In this document: one piece after another, positions 1-10,049 of the stretch
How the letters are laid out: each line of letters starts with the position of its first letter
How positions within the stretch are numbered: position 1 is the stretch's first letter
Source of the DNA: Fragilariopsis cylindrus CCMP1102
Lineage: Eukaryota; Bacillariophyta; Bacillariophyceae; Bacillariales; Bacillariaceae
Direction: 5' to 3'
NCBI GenBank assembly: GCA_900095095.1
Contig: FMBT01000368.1
Coordinates: 124,001 to 188,000, forward strand
DNA: 64,000 bases
Position numbers and translations under genes: made by a program
Notes under the pieces: generated by a model
What the model saw: the letters and a program-made list of their open reading frames with translations, nothing else
Told to the model about the DNA's origin: nothing
Databases searched by the model: none

Positions 1-1868
1 CGTGCGTTGGTAGAGAAATGATTCTAACAAGTAATTATGTTGCTCGTAGATACGGTGTTCGATCTGCTATGGCAGGACTTATAGGGCGAAAATTGGTAGA
101 GCAGCTTTCGGACGGACGAGAAAAATTAATTCAAGTACCATCCAACTTTAAACTGTACAAGGAAAAATCTAAGATCGTTAATGAAGTAATTCGGGAATAT
201 GATCCTCATAACATGAAGGCATATTCACTTGACGAAGTATACCTAGATATTGGACCATATTTGGTGCTTTTTCTACAACACAAGGATTGGACTCATGAAC
301 AAATCCGAGAAGCGGTACTGCAAGGCGGGGACAATAAATCCGATGAGAATATGAGTAACGACGAAGAAAGTTATGTTATAATTTCCCAAGCCGAGGTCAT
401 GCAATTTCTTCAATCACAATCTTCTATGACATGTTTAAAGGCAGTCGAGGAAGTCGTATTTCGTTTACGTCAACATGTTAAGAAGGCGACGGGGGGATTG
501 ACTTGTTCGGCTGGGATTGCTCGTACACACACAATCGCAAAGATCGCCAGTGATGCAAATAAACCAAACGGTCAACTTGTGGTGGATCCTGTATCTACTC
601 TAGAATTTGTTAGGGCTTTACCGGTACGAAAAATCCCTGGTGTTGGTCGTGTAACTGAAAAGTTGTTACAACAAGTTTGTAATATCCACACAGGACTTGA
701 ATTGTACGAAAAGCGGGGATTAGTTCAATTTTTATTCCAACCAGCAACTGCCGAATTTTTGTTAAAATCGTCGGTCGGATGCAGTGGAGAGGGGTCCTCC
801 TTTGCAAGTTTTGGGACAGAACAAGAAGAGTCGTCGGATCATCAAAAGGGGATAAGTCGGGAACGTAGCTTCTCCCCGGAAAGTGATTGGGCATTGTTAA
901 ATATCAAACTTGAAGAAATCTCGCGGATGTTGTCTGAAGATATGAAACGAAAATCTGTTATGGGTCATACAGTAACGGTTAAGGTCAAATTAGCGAATTT
1001 CGATGTTTTGAATCGAGCGCAGAGCCAGAAACAAGGTATATACATTCAGAATCCGGACGAACTATCAACCGTATGCAGTGAATTATTCTCCGCAATCCGT
1101 GCTCAACACAAAAAGGATTATAATCAGAATAATAAAAGCAAAGATCGGGACTCTCGCTTTTCTGTAAGACTGCTCGGGATTAGATGTTCTAATCTGATAG
1201 AAGAATCGTCCTTTGAAGCAAAACAGAAGGGAAAGATAGAAAAGTTTTTTAGTCTCACACCCTCAAGCGAGAATAGTCCCAAATGTAAGACTACATCCTG
1301 TGGTACCAACAATGGAAGTAAAAAAAGCTGCATGACAGAGAAAAAGGACGAAGTCAATAGAAAATTGTTATTCAATCGGTACGCTAAGATTCAGACTGGG
1401 AAAGGAGCTCTAAAGGACAATGCTACTGCTATTGCTATTGCCACTACAACTACCGCCTCTACCAACACGAACCACACAGAAAATGCAGAGAACAATGTAC
1501 ATAGTCCTATAAATTACAACAACAAGAATAAAACGAATGCAACTGCTGTTCGTGCTACTACTAGAACAGCTTTTGCCGCCGCCGTCGCCGCCACCATTAC
1601 CACATCTAATGCAGGTCAACCACAACCACAACCACAAACAAAGCATTATGTGGATATTGACGACAAGCAGGAGGAGGCAAATGAAGAAGAGTATGTTTCC
1701 TGCCCTATATGCAACCGCTCTTTTCTAGCGAAAGATAATGCAAAATTCAACACCCATATCGATGCTTGCCTGAATAGCGATACTGTGCGAAAAACCATCC
1801 GTGAACAGGATTGTAAAGAATCCCAAAAGTCTCACAAACGACAATGTTTGACTGATTTTTGGTCCTAG
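1..1868 (+). CDS. POLK: DNA polymerase kappa (Y-family translesion polymerase), 5' partial
   Basis: Translesion DNA polymerase that extends past damaged template bases. The frame is open to the left edge, so the N-terminus with the first catalytic carboxylates is outside the window. Visible: the palm/fingers region with YGVRSAM and the catalytic SLDEVYLDI motif (the family's SLDEAYL), a helix-hairpin-helix stretch around KIPGVGRVTEK, then a little-finger domain (about residues 300-400 of the visible part). The C-terminal third is low-complexity Thr/Ala/Asn. It is followed by a UBZ4-type zinc finger (C562, C565, H580, C584, counted from the ATG at 18) and an extreme C-terminal RQCLTDFW, which fits a degenerate PCNA-binding PIP box like that ending human Pol kappa. 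No frameshift seen. Confidence 0.95.
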   Translation, partial: CVGREMILTSNYVARRYGVRSAMAGLIGRKLVEQLSDGREKLIQVPSNFKLYKEKSKIVNEVIREYDPHNMKAYSLDEVYLDIGPYLVLFLQHKDWTHEQIREAVLQGGDNKSDENMSNDEESYVIISQAEVMQFLQSQSSMTCLKAVEEVVFRLRQHVKKATGGLTCSAGIARTHTIAKIASDANKPNGQLVVDPVSTLEFVRALPVRKIPGVGRVTEKLLQQVCNIHTGLELYEKRGLVQFLFQPATAEFLLKSSVGCSGEGSSFASFGTEQEESSDHQKGISRERSFSPESDWALLNIKLEEISRMLSEDMKRKSVMGHTVTVKVKLANFDVLNRAQSQKQGIYIQNPDELSTVCSELFSAIRAQHKKDYNQNNKSKDRDSRFSVRLLGIRCSNLIEESSFEAKQKGKIEKFFSLTPSSENSPKCKTTSCGTNNGSKKSCMTEKKDEVNRKLLFNRYAKIQTGKGALKDNATAIAIATTTTASTNTNHTENAENNVHSPINYNNKNKTNATAVRATTRTAFAAAVAATITTSNAGQPQPQPQTKHYVDIDDKQEEANEEEYVSCPICNRSFLAKDNAKFNTHIDACLNSDTVRKTIREQDCKESQKSHKRQCLTDFWS

Positions 1869-2033
1869 ATAACTTTATAAGATAAATACCATAGGGGACA
1901 TAACGTACATTCCAAATGTAAAAATAGGGAATGTTTAACCACGATGCTTACTATATAAGATATGTATACATGGACTTAATTTTTGAACTAAAGATTATTA
2001 TTTCGTTCAACACTCTTATACTCAGTACCATAT

Positions 2034-2387
2034 TTAACGATCGACGTATTCATTGTATCTTGCTCTCTTATTAGGACTATAATGTGCAAGTAGCCGCTCA
2101 TACAGAAAATATTTGGTTTCTTCTTTACTTAATCCAAGCATATGTTCAAACTCATCAACCTTAGAAGATAGCTCTTCCAAAAACTGATCTGGAACAACGA
2201 TACTATCATTTTCTAAAGCCTCAATCATTTGCATTGCCGCAGCCTTTTTTTGATTATCATTGAAAGTCTGTCCACGATTAACCAATTTGAACGAAGGAAG
2301 GCTGCTGGTCGTGGCCTGTTGACGTGACTTATTTGCTTTCCTTACCGCCTCTACCTTTTCATATGGAGCGTAGTTAGCAAAGTTCGT
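2034..2387 (-). CDS. Small hypothetical ORF, start unclear
   Basis: An open frame of about 118 codons on the minus strand, tail-to-tail with the polymerase gene. It has no in-frame ATG near its 5' end: the frame begins after a stop at 2388-2390, and the first Met is deep inside (AAAMQMIEALEND). The predicted protein is hydrophilic and helical, with acidic and basic residues alternating (DEFEHMLGLSKEETKYFLYE). A 5' exon could lie upstream, but I found no convincing ATG plus donor between 2390 and 2700. I do not recognise the family. It may be the 3' exon of a small gene or a non-coding stretch. Confidence 0.3.
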   Translation of the reverse strand, partial: TNFANYAPYEKVEAVRKANKSRQQATTSSLPSFKLVNRGQTFNDNQKKAAAMQMIEALENDSIVVPDQFLEELSSKVDEFEHMLGLSKEETKYFLYERLLAHYSPNKRARYNEYVDR

Positions 2388-2764
2388 TCATGGTATTGTT
2401 CTGAATGAGACACATACGTAATTTTTCTTTTGGTTTTATATATAATTTTATGACAGAAAAAAAAAGAAACATGGCTGAGAACGATTGGTTATTTTTCGTT
2501 CTTTCAAAATGATCTACATTTTGTTGTTGTTGAACATTGTTGAACAATTTTTTGTTAAACAATTTACCTTGCACTCAATGAACAGAACCACGTTGAACTC
2601 AGGGCGCTACAAGTTGTTGATCGAACGAACCCTAATAAATAATATTATATATATAGAATAGAATATACTACTGCTAAAATAAAAATTTCCAGAAAATGGA
2701 TCCTTAGTTATTAATTCCTTTATCGATAGTATCGTCTGCATTTTTCGATTACCTACTTCTTTCA
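2388..2764. other. Intergenic, nothing recognised
   Basis: AT-rich spacer between the small ORF and the 3' end of RPN8. It has A/T runs and TA-rich stretches around 2640-2670. No ORF with homology, no tRNA-like structure and no obvious repeat. Confidence 0.5.
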
Positions 2765-4024
2765 TTACTTCTTTTCAGTCTTCTTAGTAGATTTATCACC
2801 ATCTGACTTTTCCTTGCTAGCATCGCCCTTCTTGGTGGCTGTAGCCTTTTCCTTTTCTGTTTCTTCCTTCTTTTCTTCTTCCATGTCAATTCCATCCTCT
2901 CCATATCGGATACGATTATTAATTAAATCATGTAAAGCAATAACAGATCTGATCAATGCTGATAAATAAATGGCCAATTGCATATCATTTGTTTTTATTA
3001 GGATACTTCGAACCATATCTTCTGTATTGAGATTAGGTAATAAATTTAAAATAGTTTGCAAGTTGGCAACAACTTCTGGATTGACCGTACGGTCACCTCG
3101 GACACATGCTTCTAAGTAATCCTTACATTCGACTAGTTTTTCCGTTAAAGTTGTAAGACCAGCAATCTTACCCTTAATTAGAGATGTGACAGTACTCACA
3201 GTTGGATCATTGATATCCCGTAACAAATGTTCCACACCGACTTCTTCTGCCTCAATAGCACCCATTTCACTTGGTACGTGTGCAAAACTTAATTTGACTT
3301 CTCTTTGTCCATCCTTAGTGGACACTTCTTCTACGACCTTGTACGAAGTGGTTGGTGAAGATTGTCGATCGGGACGGATATCGATGATACACATAACTGG
3401 CGGTGTAATCGTCTTGGCAGGTAAAAATCGTTTCACGATATCATGAATCCTTAAATCATTCTGTCGAATTTGTGGCCCGGTCGAGTAAAAGCCAACAACA
3501 CGTTCCTTGGCACTAACTTTACGAAACATAATATGCATATTTTCTAAGTAATTATGATCCAAGTAAAATACGGACTTGAATGGAAAAATAATATGATGCG
3601 ACGTAAATTAAATAAAACGCAATTACAAATTACAAATATACGAGAGGAAAAAAATATGACAGTTGTTTACAAGGTAAGCAACATGATGAAACAAAATAGT
3701 CGGATGGGATGCCGTTTAAAAAGTCATCCACTATAACTAATACAGGAAACAAAACAAAAAATAAAGTAAAGTAAAACTTACAGCATTCTTGGAATCTTCT
3801 TCGAAGGGTACCGCAAAGGAATTAGTACAGTCCACAATTCCTTTTGATACGGATCCTAATAATACTCCTACTACACGCTTTCGGGTACCTCGAGCTACTC
3901 GATGATAATGATCGGCAACACTCAATAGTACCAATGGATGCATCGTAACTCCTTCAATAGTTCCAATTAAAGGTGTATCTAACACGGGTGCATCATCATT
4001 GTTGTCTATTTCCATTGATGTCAT
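2765..4024 (-). CDS. RPN8: 26S proteasome regulatory subunit RPN8 (PSMD7)
   Basis: Lid subunit of the 26S proteasome that pairs with the deubiquitinase RPN11. Two exons: 4024-3782 and 3574-2765, intron 3575-3780 (GTAAGT...TTCAAG, phase 0). The join reads [20 protein letters not shown], matching the family. The MPN domain starts at [16 protein letters not shown] and continues through RVVGVLLGS and VVGFYSTGP. As in other RPN8 proteins, the JAMM zinc ligands are absent, so it is a structural MPN- subunit. The C-terminal half ([18 protein letters not shown] onward) is the helical bundle region, followed by a Lys/Glu-rich tail of about 40 residues that is longer than in animals. About 350 aa. Head-to-head with TRAPPC4. 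Confidence 0.97.
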
Positions 4025-4201
4025 GACTAGTTGTTTTTTTGTTCTATTTATTGTACTTTATCGTCGCTGCAAATTCAATAAAGGGTAGAGTTGACAATGC
4101 TTTTCGATGTTGTAATATTGTGATGTTGTTAATGTTGTTGTCGTCGTGATCGTCGTGCGAAATTCGATCTTGTTCTGTCCGTTTCTTATTTTTAAAAGTG
4201 A

Positions 4202-4217
4202 AAACCCTAACCCTAAC
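4202..4217 (+). promoter_or_regulatory. Telobox-like AAACCCTAACCCTAAC in a divergent promoter
   Basis: Two CCCTAA units plus flanks in the 368-bp spacer between the start codons of RPN8 and TRAPPC4. In plants, AAACCCTAA teloboxes are promoter elements of housekeeping genes. A role here is inference; it could also be a short interstitial telomeric repeat (TTAGGG type). Confidence 0.4.
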
Positions 4218-4392
4218 TAAAATTATGCCGATTACAGTCTTAATTAACAATCCTCGAATTGAGAAGTTAAGTTAGTACTACGTAGTAGCATTTATTGCAT
4301 GACAACGAAAAACGAAAGAAGTAACAAGACATAAAAATGTAAATGGTCATCAAAAGTAGAGGCAATCTATTAGTGGTAATAGAATAATAATA

Positions 4393-4839
4393 ATGTTCCT
4401 ACATCTTTTCATCGTCAACAAGTCTGGGGGTCTCATTCATCATCGATCACTCAGTTCGAAGGCACCAAAACTTGGTACGAATGAATGGCTTCGAATCGGA
4501 TCGACGTTTCATTCATTATATGCAATTGCAAATGAAGCCTCACCGGTAAAACTACCCGGTAATAAAAAGAATGGTGCCGATGATGGTATTGAAGAAATTC
4601 AAGCGGATGGTATGACACTTAACTGTTTCCAAACCCGAACTGGTCTTAAATTTGTTATAACAGCTGAACCGAATACAACAGCTGCTGTAGATTTAGGACA
4701 AATATTACGTGAAATTTATATGCTTTATACTGATTGTTGTCTTAAGGATCCATTCTACGAACTTGAAATGCCAATCCGGTGTGAACTATTCACACAGGGT
4801 GTTGAGAATCTTATTCAAAAGTACAGTAGGATTCGTTAA
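4393..4839 (+). CDS. TRAPPC4: TRAPP complex subunit TRAPPC4 / Trs23 (sybindin family)
   Basis: Core longin-fold subunit of the TRAPP tethering complex, a Rab GEF acting in ER-Golgi traffic. The 148-aa ORF has the family's N-terminal strand (LFIVNKSGGLIHH), the central FHSLYAIANEASP segment, LNCFQTRTGLKFVITAEP and the highly conserved C-terminal DPFYELEMPIRCELF. It lacks the PDZ-like insertion of the animal protein, as in plants and protists, which accounts for its shorter length. Single exon, ATG at 4393. Shares a promoter region with RPN8. Confidence 0.95.
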   Translation: MFLHLFIVNKSGGLIHHRSLSSKAPKLGTNEWLRIGSTFHSLYAIANEASPVKLPGNKKNGADDGIEEIQADGMTLNCFQTRTGLKFVITAEPNTTAAVDLGQILREIYMLYTDCCLKDPFYELEMPIRCELFTQGVENLIQKYSRIR

Positions 4840-5443
4840 ATGGATACAACCATGGAGGACGGATATGGAGATATGCTATTCTAGATTCATACATACAGGT
4901 TGAAAACTTAACTACGACATTGTAATAATAATCAACTTTTGAAGGAGAGGGAGGAATAGATAGATCAATGCGTTGGATTGAATTGTATCGTATCAACATG
5001 TATGGTAGATTCTATTCCAGAAAAAAATCTATGTTAATATAAGGCATGATATGTGGATACTGTAGAATTTCGATCATTTTCCTTTATTTAATTTTTTTAT
5101 GATGAGTTTGATGGCGAGCATCGATGGCATACTTTGTATGGTAGCGTTATCGAGGGGATTTGTGTTGAAAAATTATTTATGATCTGGTAGGAAGTGGCAT
5201 ACCGCCGAAAGCTTCGGTTAGGTGAAAAATGGCGAGACTACTAGTACACGTGTAGAGACAAAAAGAAAAGCCATAATTCCACGACATAAGTAGGAAATTT
5301 TGATAAGGAATGCTTCGTCACCATGCGCAGCAGTATGTATAGTTGATTCTTCCTATTCGTTCAGATGTATGACCAATTTCGTAGTCGAAATACAATAAAA
5401 TACCAGCTTTAGATAGAAATACCAGTTTTAGATGTAGCTTTCT
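4840..5443. other. Convergent intergenic region, nothing recognised
   Basis: Spacer between two genes that end towards each other, so probably 3' UTRs. There is a small CCGAA-AGC-TTCGG hairpin near 5203-5215 but no long repeat or ORF with homology. Confidence 0.5.
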
Positions 5444-7813
5444 CTACTCAGGCTGATCATTTGTAGTTGTAGATGAGGTAACGTTGCCCCGACCTTGACG
5501 CCCAAACCAATCGCTGATAGTATCTGTTAAGCGCTCATTATTTGCTTCTCCTTCTCGTTCAGCCATAGTATAACCTTCTACAAAACGGTCATAGAAAGAT
5601 TTGGGTTTTGGAGTAGAAGCCCCGTTCTGAGTTTCGGATGAATGTGGTGTTACCTCCGTCGTTGATGATAATGATTTAAAGGACTTTGGAGATACTTCGT
5701 CGTCAGTAGACGAAGAAGAAACGCTAGCGGATTCGCTCGAATCTTCGACCGTAAATACTGCTGCCGCTGCTGCTGCTATCTCTTCAGTCTCCGCGAGTTG
5801 CTTCGCACGAGCTGTTACTTTTTTATTCTCTCGTGCTGCACGGACACCGTTCCATACCCTATCCATCGTTATTATGAATGTGCGTTGCGGAACTGTAAAT
5901 GCAAGATAGTAGTTGCCCAAAAAGCGGCCTGGTCGTAGAACAACACTAATTTCAAATCGAAGTTTTCCATTGCGGACATAGATAGAGCGAATACAATTGT
6001 CTTCTCCCATGTCAAAACCACCAGTATCGTCATCGACTTGGAAGGGAGAATAAATTGGAAAGAAGGAGTAGTATGGATCTGGTCGTTCTGGTGGTATAAT
6101 ACCCATGGCTCCACAGACTGCATTCACACCCTTTTCTACAACAGGGGGACATTCGAAGACCAAAGCAAGTTCAGGTTCAACCAACTTGATCACCTGTCCA
6201 TTCTTTCGTGTCCCAATCTTAGTTCGGAGCTTGAAAGTTTGTTCGACAAGTAGCGCATCAGGACTTGCGCGGATTCTTGCACGACCAGTAATGATCAGTT
6301 TGTCTCTATTATCAAACTCAACATTTGAAAATCCAAGTACTTCCACGACTGGCGCAGTTTCACATGTCATCTTCCATTGACGACCAAAAATCCATGCACC
6401 ATCCCCTATGTCACGTAATGATCGTAACCTAACTCTCAAGGCTCGTGCTACTAGCCGTTTCAACGCAGCGTCTACTAGAAAGGATCCCATGACATCTTCA
6501 CGGGTGAATGAAGCAGTTACTGTTGCTGTAAATGGTTCCAGAATCAGAGGACCTCCTGGTGCAACTTTTTTTACAAAAGGAAGTCCACCAAAAAGCAATC
6601 GACGAAGGTCTAAGTTTACCTTTGAAAGAACGATTGAACCCATTTCAGTCTCGAGCACATCTTCTCCTAGCGTATTGCCCTTAAGCGAATCTCGTGCTGC
6701 CGATGCAACCGCAACTGCTTTTCTTGATATACCTTGGGATGCCTCAGCCGCCTTTTTTGATATACCTTGAGAAACGCTTTGAATGGAATCTTTCACAGCA
6801 TTGAACGGATTTTTCTCACTTCCTTTCCCATCATCATTATCCTCTTTTTCAGCAGCACGTAATTTAGCCATATCTGCTACCATTTGCTTGTACTCTTCAC
6901 GGTCAACCTCGCCATCACCGTTGTAGTCATACAAACGAACAAGATCTAATGCTAATTCTTCAATAGAATCTTGATCTGTTGGTTTAAGACCGGATATACT
7001 ATTTAATGCCTGAGCTATTTCAACGCTGTCAAGAGTACCACTGTTATCTTCATCGATACGATCAAAGCCTTCATCTGCGCATTCGACAAAGTTAAGTTCT
7101 GATAAACTCTCATCCTCCTTTTGTTCTTTACTACTGGATTCTGTCGTCATAGAAACAGTATTATTATTATTCTGATCATTTTTGTTTTTACTATTATTAT
7201 CAACGATTTTATCATCAATAGAATTCGTCACCGTCGTCGTCGTCGCTGGTGGTGTTGTTGATCCACCAAAACGGATAGGTCCAAAACCAAGACGAGAAAA
7301 ATTAATACGAATCTCATCAACTTCTTTTCTCCAAATCGGTGTCCTGGTTGTTGTAGTTAGTTCAATATCAAGATCTTCAACTTCTATTGCCAATCCATTC
7401 AGTAACCCCATTAATGAACGTTCTACATAACTTTTGTCATGCTTTTTATTTCTCTCAATTAATGCTCGATTCATTAGAGAAGAAAGTTTATTTGTTCGTG
7501 TTTGTTCACGACGGATACCTTCCTCTAGTGTTCGTGCATTTCGTTTTCTCCATAACCGTCGTAACGAGTATGGTTCCTTGTTATTACTATTATTATTATT
7601 ATTACTATTATTATTATCATCATCATCATACGAAATATTATTCGTGTTGGATGATGATGTAATACTTGTACCATCATTCGGCATCAATTCGGTTGTATTT
7701 GAAATTGAAGTTGAAGTTATATTCGGTCGTCGTGACGATATACCGAATATTCTTTTTATACCATTGAAAGCCCGTCTTCTACGAGTGGTAGACAGTTTGT
7801 ATAATGTATTCAA
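5444..7813 (-). CDS. EF-hand protein with LmeA/DUF2993-like lipid-binding halves (main part)
   Basis: A 789-codon open frame with no ATG at its 5' end (it opens from a stop near 7870). It contains two textbook EF-hand loops at residues 254-265 (DEDNSGTLDSVE) and 296-307 (DYNGDGEVDREE), so it probably binds calcium. Sequence on both sides of the EF pair resembles DUF2993/LmeA-type proteins: an upstream LLNGLAIEVEDLDIEL/FGPIRFGG block, and a downstream VTASFTREDV block with long beta-rich segments up to PQRTFIITMDRVW. That assignment is inference by pattern. The C-terminal tail is Ser-rich and ends in a tryptophan motif (ISDWFGRQGRG). It is almost certainly the C-terminal part of the same protein as the ORF at 7810-8844, which overlaps it in another frame. 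Confidence 0.6.
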   Translation of the reverse strand: MNTLYKLSTTRRRRAFNGIKRIFGISSRRPNITSTSISNTTELMPNDGTSITSSSNTNNISYDDDDNNNSNNNNNSNNKEPYSLRRLWRKRNARTLEEGIRREQTRTNKLSSLMNRALIERNKKHDKSYVERSLMGLLNGLAIEVEDLDIELTTTTRTPIWRKEVDEIRINFSRLGFGPIRFGGSTTPPATTTTVTNSIDDKIVDNNSKNKNDQNNNNTVSMTTESSSKEQKEDESLSELNFVECADEGFDRIDEDNSGTLDSVEIAQALNSISGLKPTDQDSIEELALDLVRLYDYNGDGEVDREEYKQMVADMAKLRAAEKEDNDDGKGSEKNPFNAVKDSIQSVSQGISKKAAEASQGISRKAVAVASAARDSLKGNTLGEDVLETEMGSIVLSKVNLDLRRLLFGGLPFVKKVAPGGPLILEPFTATVTASFTREDVMGSFLVDAALKRLVARALRVRLRSLRDIGDGAWIFGRQWKMTCETAPVVEVLGFSNVEFDNRDKLIITGRARIRASPDALLVEQTFKLRTKIGTRKNGQVIKLVEPELALVFECPPVVEKGVNAVCGAMGIIPPERPDPYYSFFPIYSPFQVDDDTGGFDMGEDNCIRSIYVRNGKLRFEISVVLRPGRFLGNYYLAFTVPQRTFIITMDRVWNGVRAARENKKVTARAKQLAETEEIAAAAAAVFTVEDSSESASVSSSSTDDEVSPKSFKSLSSTTEVTPHSSETQNGASTPKPKSFYDRFVEGYTMAEREGEANNERLTDTISDWFGRQGRGNVTSSTTTNDQPE

Positions 7814-8844
7814 GTATTCTTCGTTTGCTCGTATTTGTATTTGTATTTGTTTCGCTCTTCTATTGATGAAAAGTCAACGGATTCTGATGAACCCTCTTCT
7901 TCTTCTTCTGCTTCTTCTGCTTCTTGTCCAGATAAATTTTCATTTTTTCTTCCACTAGTTCCATCTTCATGCTGATTGGCTTTATTAGCTATTTCATCAT
8001 TATTTTGTTGCTGAAGTATAGAATCGTTTTCGTTAGAAAGGATATCGTTATCATCAGTCAAAACTTTCGCTAAATTATGCATATCATCACCATTATCCGA
8101 TGATGATGATGATGATTCTTTCTTACTATATCCATTTCGAATAGAATTATTCGTAGTAGTAGTAGGAAGGACAGTACTATCAAAATTCTTCTTCTCTCCT
8201 TCTCCATTTGTTTTTATTGACAGTAAAATGCCGTCAACAGAATGTTTAATATCTGTTTCCGCAGTGGCATCACCACCACCACCACCACCATTAATATTGT
8301 TATTATTCGTGTGAAAGAACTTTTCAGCTTCATCATAATAATAAGAAGACGACACATTCAAATTGTCGTCTTTTCTTTCAGAAGCAAGCGAATCAATCTC
8401 CTCCTGTGTGTTACTCCTTCTTGATGATGATGATGAAGAAGACACAATCGACGCAGTAGTGCTTGTACCAGTATTCTTGTCATAATAAGAATTCCTCCTC
8501 CGTTTTGAACTTCTTATTGCACGTATTCTTGTACAAGTATTCATCGGTATGTAAGCATATGCAGTAGTAATTACCATTGTTTTGGGGAAGGGAACGGAAA
8601 GCAATATATTTACAACAAGTAGTGTTGATATAATAACTTGAAAGGTTGGTGGCAGTACTATATTTCTTAACTTTCTTCTTTCTCTCATCATTATGGCCTT
8701 TTTTGATTTTGATTTTGAGGAGTCGTCGTGTCGATGTCGACTTTGTTGTAGTAATAGCAATTTCATAGTTTCAGGAGTACCTTCTGCTACTTCTGTTGTT
8801 GTTAGTGTTGTCGTTGTCGTTGTTGTTGACGTGCAACTCTTCAT
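7810..8844 (-). CDS. N-terminal part of the EF-hand protein, in a different frame
   Basis: A 344-codon ORF with ATG at 8844 that stops at 7810, where the 789-codon frame is already open; the two frames overlap by about 60 nt. It carries a hydrophobic segment (IISTLLVVNILL...) followed by TTAYAYIP. This could be an ER signal with an aromatic +1 residue of the secondary-plastid type, but the segment is preceded by about 65 hydrophilic residues. The remainder is disordered Ser/Asn/Glu-rich and ends in YKYKYEQTKNT. I see no family. The simplest reading is one protein of about 1,130 aa split by a one-base frameshift in the AAATAC-repeat area; no intron with good splice sites fits. Confidence 0.5.
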   Translation of the reverse strand: MKSCTSTTTTTTTLTTTEVAEGTPETMKLLLLQQSRHRHDDSSKSKSKKAIMMRERRKLRNIVLPPTFQVIISTLLVVNILLSVPFPKTMVITTAYAYIPMNTCTRIRAIRSSKRRRNSYYDKNTGTSTTASIVSSSSSSSRRSNTQEEIDSLASERKDDNLNVSSSYYYDEAEKFFHTNNNNINGGGGGGDATAETDIKHSVDGILLSIKTNGEGEKKNFDSTVLPTTTTNNSIRNGYSKKESSSSSSDNGDDMHNLAKVLTDDNDILSNENDSILQQQNNDEIANKANQHEDGTSGRKNENLSGQEAEEAEEEEEGSSESVDFSSIEERNKYKYKYEQTKNT

Positions 8845-10049
8845 ATTGTCATAGCGGCGAGGTTTTTCCGTAGTCTCCGTGTGCCTTCCAAAAACGCTAC
8901 TAACGTATATAAATTTATGTTTTGATGTTGTGTTTCCTCCACGATCCTTCTTGTTTCAGCTGTCGCTTTTTTATTTTACGGGGCGGAAAATTGAAAAGGC
9001 CTACGAGGTGCAGTAATACGTTTTGCGAAGAACAATCCCAATTTCGCGCACCAATAAAACGTTTCATGACGCACTCGACTCTCACGTACTTCCTCCGGGC
9101 AACGCATGATTCGCACGCGCTATGGTATGAAAATTAAGTCGCGCTAAAGCACGCTAAAATCTTAATTCTACTCACAAAATACGAAATGTACGAAAAAAAT
9201 AAAAATAAGCGAAGAGTTTTAGGGTTCAAAGCGCTTTTATCGTATAATAATTTCTAGCGATAGCGCGTACGAATTATGCGTTGCCGGGAGGAAGTACTAG
9301 TAATCAAAGTATTCGAATGAGTCGAACAATCATTCGAAAACTAATATTTAATTTTTTTCTGTTGCAAGTTTTTCAGTATATCGTGAATTGGAAGAATGAA
9401 AAAAAAGCAAATACAATTGACCATGATGGTATACGTAACTTGAGAACTGACAAGGCAACTTATATGTAAATAGTTTGAGTATTCGAGTGAGCCTTATTGA
9501 CTAAAACTAGTCTAATTTGTTAATACAGCTATTTTTATACAGTGTTATCTATCACAATCTTATTGAGTGGATACCTCAAAACATTCTACAGCCAGCATAG
9601 CATAGCACAGCAACATACAAACACAGTGATAGTAATATCTTTATTTATGGAAGCACAGTCTACTCATGATAGGATACAAATAATTTCTGAATACAACATG
9701 ATGAACGAGATATACAAACACAGCCTAGTAGTACTGTATTGTAGTTACATTCAACATAGTGATAGAAATAAACATAGCTAACTTACAAATTAGCATTCGT
9801 GTTAATCGATGATTCTTTATCAGGCTCAACAGTTTCTCTAAGTACCGTTTTCAAAAAGTCGCGCTTAAAATCGACACGACTGTCATTTTTCAACCCACAC
9901 AACTCGTGTACGATCTTGAGATGCACAAATTATTTTCCTTCATATCCTTGTCTAAGCCAACAAGATATATGTTACCCAAACCACCCAAAGATCATTAACG
10001 GACCCTAATATTCGTTAGTAACTCTTGGATCAGATCGAAAGGAAAAATT
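8845..10049. other. Intergenic, 1.2 kb, with one MITE-like element
   Basis: AT-rich DNA between divergently transcribed genes. Apart from the inverted-repeat element at 9086-9297, I see only short random ORFs without homology or signal peptides. Confidence 0.5.
9086..9297. mobile_element. MITE-like element with 38-bp terminal inverted repeats
   Basis: Arms 9086-9123 and 9260-9297 are inverted copies of each other, 35 of 38 positions identical. The outer end is GTACTTCCTCC followed by GGCAACGCAT and ATTCG, CACGCGCTAT further in. The 136-bp interior has no ORF. The same outer motif TACTTCCTCC..GCAAC recurs at 26111-26200 and at 54998. A non-autonomous DNA transposon is the best reading. The GTAC at each end blurs the target-site duplication. 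Confidence 0.65.

Noticed and set aside
3554-3736. Small plus-strand ORF between RPN8 exons
   Set aside because: It spans the RPN8 intron and exon edge and has no homology.
7810-7890. A 65- or 74-nt intron joining the EF-hand frames
   Set aside because: The only phase-compatible donor (GTTCATC) is poor and the acceptor has no pyrimidine tract.
7182-7958. Plus-strand open frames with poly-Leu/poly-Tyr over the EF-hand gene
   Set aside because: They translate the complement of Asn/Asp repeats and look like membrane segments only by composition.
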